Shown here: piece by piece, positions 8,452-14,192 of the stretch | Position numbering within the stretch: the stretch's first letter is position 1 | How the letters are laid out: every line of letters starts with the position of its first letter | Assembly: GCA_031257735.1 (NCBI GenBank) | Contig: JAIROC010000580.1 | Location: forward strand, 1 to 16,308 | DNA: 16,308 nt | DNA from: Bacteroidales bacterium | Lineage (GTDB): Bacteria > Bacteroidota > Bacteroidia > Bacteroidales > WCHB1-69 | Direction of reading: 5' to 3' | The notes under the pieces: generated by a model | Database searches by the model: none | What the model was told of the DNA's origin: nothing | Seen by the model: the letters and a program-made list of their open reading frames with translations, nothing else | Made by a program: the position numbers and the translations under genes

Positions 8452-8484
8452 CAAAGGTACATAAAAATTTCAATACGCCACCAA
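8452..8484 (-). promoter_or_regulatory. Promoter of the riboswitch-nrdDG transcript
   Basis: The minus strand carries TACCTTTG (8459-8452), a perfect TAnnTTTG -7 box, just upstream of the aptamer. The -33 element is imperfect (TTGG, 8484-8481) at a spacing of 21 nt. Transcription would begin near 8445, right at the riboswitch P1 stem. Confidence 0.75.
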
Positions 8485-8515
8485 TAATTAAAGAAATTTT
8501 TTTGTTGCATGATAG

Positions 8516-8540
8516 TGGACGAGTGGACGGGGGGGACGAG
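8516..8540. repeat. 8-bp minisatellite, about 3 units
   Basis: Tandem units TGGACGAG, TGGACGGG and GGGGACGAG lie upstream of the nrdD promoter. The same minisatellite has six units in the duplicated copy at 9182-9229. Confidence 0.75.
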
Positions 8541-8556
8541 GTTTGTTTAACCTAAC

Positions 8557-8746
8557 GTTCGGACGAGGTTCTACCTCATTCGCTCTATCCGAGCAGGCTA
8601 TGCCTGCATTTATTGTTAATACATTTTTCATTTCAACCTATTACTGCTGACATTCTTTTTTGTATTCTTTTTACTGAGCAGGTAGAACCTGCGGGGATAA
8701 TCCGAACGAGATAGAACCTCGTCCGAACGGAACAGGCTATGCCTGC
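8557..8746. repeat. Array of short three-base-loop hairpins with an enclosing inverted repeat
   Basis: Perfect short palindromes with 3-nt loops: GAGGT-TCT-ACCTC (8565-8577), GCAGGC-TAT-GCCTGC (8593-8607), GCAGGT-AGA-ACCTGC (8678-8692) and CAGGC-TAT-GCCTG (8733-8745), plus a near-perfect GAGAT-AGA-ACCTC (about 8709-8720). CAGGCTATGCCTGCATTTAT occurs twice as a direct repeat (8594 and 8733). The 26-bp ends 8557-8582 and 8703-8728 are inverted copies matching at 24 of 26 positions. Confidence 0.7.
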
Positions 8747-8785
8747 ATTTATTTTTAATATGTTTCTCCCTTAAGAATAGACTGT

Positions 8786-8871
8786 ATCATTGCGTAGAGC
8801 GCAGCGATTTGGCGCTCCCTAACAGGTGGTGCATCTAACGTTAGGGGGCTTTTCGCTGCGCGCGCAATGAT
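8786..8871. repeat. 86-nt imperfect inverted repeat (REP/MITE-like hairpin)
   Basis: ATCATTGCG (8786-8794) pairs with CGCAATGAT (8863-8871). CGCAGCGA (8800-8807) pairs with TCGCTGCG (8853-8860), and CCCTAAC (8817-8823) pairs with GTTAGGG (8840-8846). Small internal loops separate the three helices. The right end and its flank (8863-8889) recur in inverted orientation at 16090-16116. Confidence 0.65.
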
Positions 8872-9052
8872 GGCGTTGTTTAGACGCCTTCGTGTGTTTC
8901 CACACATCCTTTATAAAAAAATGAAAGGAAGATATGAAAAAAAAAGTCTTATTATAATCAAAGTTGTCATTGTAATAAACGCAAGGAGAAAACAATCCTT
9001 AACCAAGAAACGTTTTGTCGGTCAGGGATTACTTCGGATTGCGCTCTTACAA

Positions 9053-9109
9053 GATTTACACTTAATTCCCTTTTCAATGTCTTTTCTAAATAGATATGAC
9101 ATCACCAAA
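9053..9109 (-). promoter_or_regulatory. Truncated cobalamin riboswitch remnant (5' part only)
   Basis: This is the 5' portion of the aptamer, near-identical to 8387-8443: the P1 5' strand, the TGATGTC...GACATTGAAAAGGGAA segment and AGTGTAAATC. It stops at GATTTACAC (plus strand) and lacks the ACAGACCCGCTGCTGT block, the B12-box and the P1 3' strand. It cannot fold the cobalamin site. No ORF of useful length follows on the minus strand. Confidence 0.8.
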
Positions 9110-9117
9110 ATCGGCTG

Positions 9118-9150
9118 CAAAGGTACATAAAAATTTCAATACGTCACAAA
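9118..9150 (-). promoter_or_regulatory. Orphan promoter in repeat copy B
   Basis: The minus strand has TTTG (9150-9147), a 21-nt spacer and TACCTTTG (9125-9118). It matches the consensus better than the nrdD promoter itself, whose -33 element is TTGG. It points into the gene-free hairpin tract and, further on, to the nrdD promoter. Confidence 0.65.
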
Positions 9151-9181
9151 TATTTCAAGAAAAATTTATGTTGCATGATAG

Positions 9182-9229
9182 TGGACGAGTGGACGAGTGG
9201 ACGGGTAGACGGGGGGACGGGGGGACGAG
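9182..9229. repeat. 8-bp minisatellite, 6 units
   Basis: Six uninterrupted units: TGGACGAG, TGGACGAG, TGGACGGG, TAGACGGG, GGGACGGG, GGGACGAG. Three are present in the paralogous position at 8516-8540. Confidence 0.85.
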
Positions 9230-9282
9230 TTTTGTTTATCTTCACACGTCTACGCGTTCGGACGAGGTTTTACCGCGATAAA

Positions 9283-9361
9283 GGGCTGAAAGCCCGTAAT
9301 CATTAGCACAGGGTAACACCCTGTGTAACGTAAAGCGCTAAAAATTAAGCCCTGAAAGGGC
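9283..9361. repeat. REP-like triple hairpin cluster
   Basis: Three perfect hairpins with 3-nt loops: GGGCT-GAA-AGCCC (9283-9295), CACAGGGT-AAC-ACCCTGTG (9307-9325) and GCCCT-GAA-AGGGC (9349-9361). The first and third are each followed directly by GTAATCA. Similar AGCCCTGAAAGGGCG and CAGGGTAACACCCTG units are, from memory, dispersed repeats in many Bacteroidetes. Confidence 0.75.
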
Positions 9362-9383
9362 GTAATCAATTATAGTACCCGTA

Positions 9384-9437
9384 AGAGCAACGCAGCTAAT
9401 TATGAATTATGAATTAGGCTGACGCAAACTAAAATAA
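9384..9437. repeat. Dispersed repeat with TTATGAA heptamers and GGCTGACGCAAA
   Basis: AGAGCAACGCAGCTAATTA (9384-9402) runs into two TTATGAA heptamers and then TTAGGCTGACGCAAAC. The part 9398-9437 recurs inverted at 16158-16198, and the part 9384-9402 recurs directly at 16034-16052. Confidence 0.7.
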
Positions 9438-9450
9438 TTCATAACCCATA

Positions 9451-9475
9451 TCATTGATTACGCTCTTTCAAGACT
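9451..9475 (-). repeat. Inverted, degenerate copy of the GCCCTGAAAGGGCGTAATCA unit
   Basis: The minus strand reads AGTCTTGAAAGAGCGTAATC, matching 9348-9372 at 21 of 25 positions over the full unit. The stem pairing is mostly lost, so it is probably a decayed copy. GCGCTCTTACAAGATTTA at 9041-9058 is a further relative. Confidence 0.55.
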
Positions 9476-9519
9476 TATGAGAGGGTGCGGACTGTGTGAG
9501 GAGTATTCATTATACTTTA

Positions 9520-10527
9520 TTATTGTTTTATTATTTTTCCAGAACCAGTAATAATTTGTTTAGTAATAACAGGATTTCCTGTATATTGCAGGCTTCCACT
9601 TCCTGAAATTGAACAGGAAATTGTATTTTCTACATGAAGTTTTACATCTCCGCTTCCGCTTATCTTACAGGTTAAATCTTTGACCGAACAATTGTAAGAA
9701 CCTATTTTTCCCGAACCTACAATGCCAATATTACAGGTATTTATCTCTCCGCTTAAGGAAGCCTCTCCCGAACCTGATATTGTTAGTTTACAGTTATCCG
9801 CTTTTCCATTAAAGGAAGCTTCTCCCGAACCTGCAATGCCAATATCACAGGTATTTATTTCGCCCCCTAAGGAAGCGCTTCCCGAACCTGATACATTTAC
9901 TTTACAGTTATTTGTTTTTCCTCCTAAAGAAGCGCCTCCCGAACCTGCAATGCTTATGTTACAAATACCTATATCTCCATGTAAGGAAGTGTTTCCCGAA
10001 CCTGACACTTTGACATCCAATTGTTCGGCGGTCACGGAAGTTGTAGATGTTATATTTCCGCTTCCGACGACAGCACACACTAATTTATCTGTTTTTATGT
10101 CTGAAACAAAATTAATTATTCCTGAACCTAAATTATTTACATTTATTAGTCCTGTAGAATTGGTGTTGATAATACATTTTGTTGGGCGAATAACAATATG
10201 TCTTGTTTTGTTTCTTTTTGGAGCAATAATTAGCGTTTTGTTTTCTACATAGATGTCAATATAACTCAATAAGTTGTCATCTATCGTAATTTGAAAATAA
10301 GGCGCTTTATCGGATTGTTGGTAATTGAGCATCATGTTCCCGATGAGTTCTATTTTATCGTAATCGGTAATATTTATTTCTTGGGTAATAAGTTTTTGAT
10401 TGCCTTTGATGGCATTGTTGTAGTCGCAATCATTGTAATTAAATTGCCAATAGCAGGACGTAAACGCCAATCCAACTGAACATAACACGAATACTGTACA
10501 GATGGATGTAAATTTTATTGTTCTCAT
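9520..10527 (-). CDS. DUF2807 (GIN-domain) lipoprotein with a 19-residue cysteine-ladder repeat
   Basis: A 335-residue exported protein. The N terminus is a signal peptide ending AFTSC, with Cys25 as the likely lipidation site. Residues about 50-330 form a DUF2807/GIN-type beta-helix, seen in the repeated GSG turns and the opening ITDYDKIELIGNMMLNYQ. Between residues 189 and 284 the protein repeats C-x-I/V/L-x-I/V-x-GSG at exactly 19-residue intervals (Cys189, 208, 227, 246, 265). Cys287 and Cys305 follow at 22 and 18. Cys151 and Leu170 fall in the same register upstream. Such proteins are common, poorly characterised cell-surface or periplasmic proteins of Bacteroidetes. No dedicated promoter was found in the 341-bp upstream spacer. 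Function unknown. Confidence 0.88.
   Translation of the reverse strand: MRTIKFTSICTVFVLCSVGLAFTSCYWQFNYNDCDYNNAIKGNQKLITQEINITDYDKIELIGNMMLNYQQSDKAPYFQITIDDNLLSYIDIYVENKTLIIAPKRNKTRHIVIRPTKCIINTNSTGLINVNNLGSGIINFVSDIKTDKLVCAVVGSGNITSTTSVTAEQLDVKVSGSGNTSLHGDIGICNISIAGSGGASLGGKTNNCKVNVSGSGSASLGGEINTCDIGIAGSGEASFNGKADNCKLTISGSGEASLSGEINTCNIGIVGSGKIGSYNCSVKDLTCKISGSGDVKLHVENTISCSISGSGSLQYTGNPVITKQIITGSGKIIKQ
9721..9948 (-). repeat. 114-bp tandem repeat inside the DUF2807 gene
   Basis: Copies begin at AATGCC 9721 and 9835, with a more diverged third copy from 9949. The period is exactly 114 bp, which is two 19-residue coils, so the gene grew by duplicating coil pairs. Alternate coils are more similar to each other than neighbouring ones. 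Confidence 0.85.
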
Positions 10528-10868
10528 ATAATTGTGTTTTAGAATGATTAGTATTTTATTGCATTTTGTATATTATACAGATGAAACGGAATAAAGATGG
10601 AATAAGTATGTGCTACGGATAATTTTCCGTTGGATTACCACTGTTCACCTGTTCAATTGAATATATTTTGCATACATTTTTTATCTTCAAATCGATTGAA
10701 TAATCCATAATTTTGCTGTGAAGAATTATAGATATTTTATATAAGTAGCTACAAACAAAAGGGAAAGCAAATTGAAAATAAAAATTAGAAAATAATAATG
10801 TTTATTTTTGTCTTGCGTATATCAAAAAAATCGTATCTTTGCATCCTGTAATTATATAAAGAATATCT
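10528..10868. other. Divergent intergenic spacer
   Basis: A 341-bp AT-rich spacer between the DUF2807 and TPR genes. The promoter at 10813-10841 is the clear feature. An additional TAATTTTG at 10708-10715 fits the -7 pattern but lacks a well-placed -33 element. No gene or repeat was recognised. Confidence 0.5.
10813..10841 (+). promoter_or_regulatory. Bacteroidetes-type promoter for the TPR-DUF368-aroE-thiL operon
   Basis: TTG (10813-10815) is followed after 18 nt by TATCTTTG (10834-10841), a perfect TAnnTTTG. Transcription would start near 10848, leaving a leader of about 20 nt before the ATG at 10869. Confidence 0.7.
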
Positions 10869-12431
10869 ATGGATGATTTTTTTGACCATGAAGAAGAAGA
10901 ATTTGAAGATATAGAAGTAGCTGAACTTGTGCATCGTTACGAAAAAATGATTGAAAATAACAGCTCAATGTATTTGAGTTTGGATGATTATATACAATTA
11001 TTCGCCTACTATATGATGATTGAGAATGATGCTGATATGTATTCTAATTATTCGGAAGAGGTGAATATGGAAATGGCAGCTTCTGTTCTTAGATATGGAA
11101 TGCAACAATATCCCACATCGCCTGTATTGCAGATGTATAGTATTTATTATAAATATCAACAGTCAGAATATAATATGCCTGAAACAATAGAGTTAGTGGA
11201 ACAGATTGAAATTCCTGAATATGACATGATGAATATCTGCTTTTGCAAAGGACGGCTGTATATGGCGCTTGCGGCTTCTCATGCTGCCCTTCCTGTCTTT
11301 GAGAATTTGTTGAAATTCGCTCATACGAAAGGAGATAAAATGGATATTTATAGAGAACTTTATCGTTTGATAAGATTTGAACATAACAATAATATTGATA
11401 AGATAATCCATTATTTAGAGGAGATGATAAAATTAGACCCTTCATCAGAACTTAATTATTTGACCGAAATAAAATATGATTATAATACACAGGAAATAGT
11501 ATGCGCTATTCTTGAACAATATGTAAATCGTCATTTGTTTTCGAAGAATGGATGGATGGTTTTAGGGGAGAACTATCATTCTTATTCAAGATATGAGGAT
11601 GCAATAGACGCATTGAATAAAGCGATGGCATTGTCTAATGAAAATGATGTAACATTGCTTGTTTATCTGGGAAATGCTTATAAAGCATTGGGCGCAAAAG
11701 AAACAGCAATGGAATATTATCAGGATGCCCTGCAAAATTGGTCGCCCAATAAAGATTATTCTTACGAACTCCTGTTTAACATAGCGGAATTATATTTTGA
11801 AGCAGGACAATTGGATCAGGCTGCCTATTTTTATAATTTATTAATAGAAATAGACCCAGAGAGTCTGCGTGCATTACATTGCTTGGGAATGATTTATTTT
11901 GCACACGAAGACTATGATAGGGCAATACATTATTTGGAAAGAGCAAGAAAAATAAACATGGAAGAGGTACAAGAAATCAGAGCTCCTTCTAATGATTTAA
12001 TACTGTCTTTAATGTCGAAGTGTATGATTGCGGTGGAGAGAAGTGATGAAATGATAAAAATCTATGAACAAATGTCACAATATGCTTTCTATCATATTGG
12101 ATTTTGGCTTGTCTATTCAGAGCATTATGCACTGATTAAGAATTATGTTGCGGCTTTATCTATCTTGGATCAGGCTATGCGTATACGTGAAACGGAAACC
12201 AGTACCATTGAATTGGAACAGGGTGTAATGTTATTTGAAGATGCGCCTTTACTCTACCGCAAGGCAAATTATTATTTTATAAATGGAGATACAGACAATG
12301 GCTCTTCCTGTTTAAGGTTGGCTCTGATAATTGACCCCTCTAATTTGCACCACTTTTTGGAATACGATAACCAAATGGCAGCATTGCCAGAAGTAATAGA
12401 AATAATAGAAGAATTTAAAAATAAAAAATAA
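10869..12431 (+). CDS. Tetratricopeptide-repeat protein
   Basis: A 520-residue protein without a signal peptide, so presumably cytoplasmic. It opens with an acidic stretch (MDDFFDHEEEEFEDIE). At least four consecutive TPR units are readable at about residues 227-367, for example WMVLGENYHSYSRYEDAIDA, YLGNAYKALGAKETAMEYYQ, NIAELYFEAGQLDQAAYFYN and CLGMIYFAHEDYDRAIHYLE. More degenerate helical repeats lie on both sides. TPR arrays bind proteins or peptides; no enzymatic domain is seen and the partner is unknown. It is the first gene of a probable operon, and the DUF368 gene starts 3 bp after its stop, which implies translational coupling. Confidence 0.88.
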   Translation: MDDFFDHEEEEFEDIEVAELVHRYEKMIENNSSMYLSLDDYIQLFAYYMMIENDADMYSNYSEEVNMEMAASVLRYGMQQYPTSPVLQMYSIYYKYQQSEYNMPETIELVEQIEIPEYDMMNICFCKGRLYMALAASHAALPVFENLLKFAHTKGDKMDIYRELYRLIRFEHNNNIDKIIHYLEEMIKLDPSSELNYLTEIKYDYNTQEIVCAILEQYVNRHLFSKNGWMVLGENYHSYSRYEDAIDALNKAMALSNENDVTLLVYLGNAYKALGAKETAMEYYQDALQNWSPNKDYSYELLFNIAELYFEAGQLDQAAYFYNLLIEIDPESLRALHCLGMIYFAHEDYDRAIHYLERARKINMEEVQEIRAPSNDLILSLMSKCMIAVERSDEMIKIYEQMSQYAFYHIGFWLVYSEHYALIKNYVAALSILDQAMRIRETETSTIELEQGVMLFEDAPLLYRKANYYFINGDTDNGSSCLRLALIIDPSNLHHFLEYDNQMAALPEVIEIIEEFKNKK

Positions 12432-12434
12432 ACG

Positions 12435-13376
12435 ATGAAACAATTGATTTGGACTTATTTGAAAGGGGTAGCCATGGGCGCTGCCGATGTGATACCGGGT
12501 GTCTCCGGGGGAACGATTGCCTTTATAACAGGAATCTATGAACGGTTAATACAGGCAATTAAAAATATTAATTGGCGAAATCTGAAACTACTGTTCAAAG
12601 GAGAGATAAAAGACTTTTGGAAGAATGTAGATGGAACTTTTTTGCTTTGTTTGGTATTGGGAATAGTTACAAGTTTTTTTGTATTTGCTCATATAATTAC
12701 TCAGTTATTGAATGACTATCCGATTTTGGTGATGTCATTCTTTTTTGGGTTGATATTAGCGTCTACTTTTTTTGTAGGGAGGGCTGTCGAATGGACATGG
12801 AAGACCGTCCTTTCATTTATATTGTCTATGGTGGTCGCTTTTTGTATCACATCACCGGAGAATGCACCTGTGTCATCTATTGATTCGTATTGGTTTATTT
12901 TTCTCTGTGGAGCGGTAGCCATTTGCGCAATGATATTGCCGGGTATTTCTGGCAGTTTTATTTTGCTTTTGTTGGGACAGTATTCTTCTATGATGGATGC
13001 GATCAAAGATTTTAATATAGCTGTGCTTTTAATTTTTATAGCAGGGGCGCTTGTTGGGATTGTCAGTTTTTCAAATGTATTGTCATGGTTGTTTAAACAT
13101 TTTAAGATGGTAACTCTATCCGCTTTGGCAGGATTTATGTTTGGTTCACTAAACAAAATATGGCCATGGAAACAAACATTGTCGGATATAGAAAAAAATA
13201 TTTCACCTGCTCGATTTGAAGAATTGACAGGAAGCGCAAATTACTTATTCTATGCAGTTTTATTAATTGTTTTTGGGGTTGCATTGATATTTGTCATTGA
13301 ATATATTTCAGGAAAGATAAAAAAGAATGTAGTAGGAGAGATTTCTTCTCCGGAAGATAACGAAGAAGAACAATGA
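12435..13376 (+). CDS. DUF368 (PopT-type) polyprenyl-phosphate transporter
   Basis: A 313-residue polytopic membrane protein. It carries two related motifs, one per half: GAADVIPGVSGGTIAFITG at about residues 15-33 and MILPGISGSFILLLLGQ at about residues 166-182. This duplicated arrangement is the hallmark of DUF368. Members of this family (PopT) and of DedA were shown to recycle undecaprenyl phosphate across the inner membrane for cell-wall and glycan synthesis; that role is transferred here by family membership. Many hydrophobic segments follow, and the C terminus is acidic (SSPEDNEEEQ). It lies directly behind the TPR gene, and aroE starts 54 bp downstream. Confidence 0.88.
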   Translation: MKQLIWTYLKGVAMGAADVIPGVSGGTIAFITGIYERLIQAIKNINWRNLKLLFKGEIKDFWKNVDGTFLLCLVLGIVTSFFVFAHIITQLLNDYPILVMSFFFGLILASTFFVGRAVEWTWKTVLSFILSMVVAFCITSPENAPVSSIDSYWFIFLCGAVAICAMILPGISGSFILLLLGQYSSMMDAIKDFNIAVLLIFIAGALVGIVSFSNVLSWLFKHFKMVTLSALAGFMFGSLNKIWPWKQTLSDIEKNISPARFEELTGSANYLFYAVLLIVFGVALIFVIEYISGKIKKNVVGEISSPEDNEEEQ

Positions 13377-13430
13377 AAATAAATAGTTTATAATTATGTT
13401 TTTATATAATAAATTTTTAACACGTATACT

Positions 13431-14174
13431 ATGCGATTATTTGGATTAATAGGAAATTCATTAGCTCATTCCTCTTTAAAGGAATATTTTGAGCATAAAT
13501 TTGCAGAAGAAGGCATTACAGATGCGGCGTTTTCAAATTTTGAATTAGCCAATCTGGATTATTTGCCTGTCATATTGGAACATTTTCCGCATTTAGAGGG
13601 ATTAGCAGTTACTATTCCCTATAAATCTGCAGTGATTCCCCTCATGACTAAAATAACAGATGAAGTCAAGGAAATACGCGCAATGAATGTTGTGAAAATA
13701 AAAAGAATGGAAAAAAATATCCAACTCAGTGGATATAATACAGATGTATGTGGATTTGAACAATCCCTTTTACAGGAAATTAAACCCTGTCATGACCGTG
13801 CATTAATATTGGGTTCAGGAGGTGTTGGTAAAGCAGTTGGATATGTATTGCAAAAATTGGGCATACAGTACCGATATGTTACAAGAAGCAATCAGGCAGG
13901 AGCTTTCTCTTATGAAGACTTGTCTGATCATATTATCTCTTCTTATCCTTTAATAATAAATGCGACTTCTGTAGGAATGTACCCTGATGTAGATGCTTTT
14001 CCGCGTATTCCTTATAAAGGAATAGGTGAAGGTCATTTTTTGTTTGATTTGATATATAATCCGGAAATGTCTGTATTCCTCAAAAAGGGACAAGAACAGG
14101 GCGCCATGATAAAAAATGGACATGACATGCTTCGTTTTCAGGCAGAAGCGGCATGGGAAATTTGGAACAACTAA
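13431..14174 (+). CDS. aroE: Shikimate dehydrogenase
   Basis: A 247-residue enzyme of the shikimate pathway that reduces 3-dehydroshikimate to shikimate with NADPH. Substrate-site residues of AroE are in place: Ser10 and Ser14/15 in GNSLAHSS, Lys65 in VTIPYKSAV, Asn86 in RAMNVV, Asp105 in GYNTDVCGF and Gln237 in RFQAEAAWEIW. The nucleotide-binding loop LILGSGGVGKAV is at about residues 126-136, and NATSVGM follows. It is slightly shorter than E. coli AroE (272), as is typical for Bacteroidetes. The thiL gene begins 18 bp after it, suggesting co-transcription. Confidence 0.95.
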   Translation: MRLFGLIGNSLAHSSLKEYFEHKFAEEGITDAAFSNFELANLDYLPVILEHFPHLEGLAVTIPYKSAVIPLMTKITDEVKEIRAMNVVKIKRMEKNIQLSGYNTDVCGFEQSLLQEIKPCHDRALILGSGGVGKAVGYVLQKLGIQYRYVTRSNQAGAFSYEDLSDHIISSYPLIINATSVGMYPDVDAFPRIPYKGIGEGHFLFDLIYNPEMSVFLKKGQEQGAMIKNGHDMLRFQAEAAWEIWNN

Positions 14175-14192
14175 ATAAGGAAATAAGAGAAA

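Larger units (their letters stand above)
8387..8575. repeat. Repeat copy A: promoter and 5' riboswitch block (functional copy)
   Basis: This block is repeated at 9053-9273 in the same orientation with an offset of 666 bp. From GATTTACAC through the -7 box to about 8478 only a handful of bases differ. Homology then continues more loosely through GTTGCATGATAGTGGACGAG to GTTCGGACGAGGTT. This copy is joined to the rest of the aptamer and to nrdD. Confidence 0.85.
9053..9273. repeat. Repeat copy B: duplicated promoter/riboswitch block
   Basis: This is the second copy of 8387-8575, offset by 666 bp and in the same orientation. It is longer because the 8-bp minisatellite has expanded and about 12 extra bases lie before GTTCGGACGAGG. 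Its aptamer-side boundary (9052/9053) abuts GCGCTCTTACAA, which resembles a degenerate REP-like unit also seen at 9460-9471. Confidence 0.8.

Noticed and set aside
8867..9130. 87-residue plus-strand ORF in the repeat tract
   Set aside because: It spans a hairpin arm and runs antisense through the truncated riboswitch and orphan promoter. The composition is not protein-like.
9096..9281. 61-residue plus-strand ORF over the minisatellite
   Set aside because: The translation simply reads the 8-bp tandem repeat and promoter region antisense.
8516..9361. CRISPR array
   Set aside because: The repeats are either 8-bp tandem units without spacers or isolated hairpins of differing sequence. There is no regular 25-40 bp repeat-spacer pattern and no cas gene.
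9722..10252. 176-residue plus-strand ORF with repeated PEP-like units
   Set aside because: It is the antisense shadow of the 114-bp repeats in the DUF2807 gene, which has a signal peptide and domain in the other strand.
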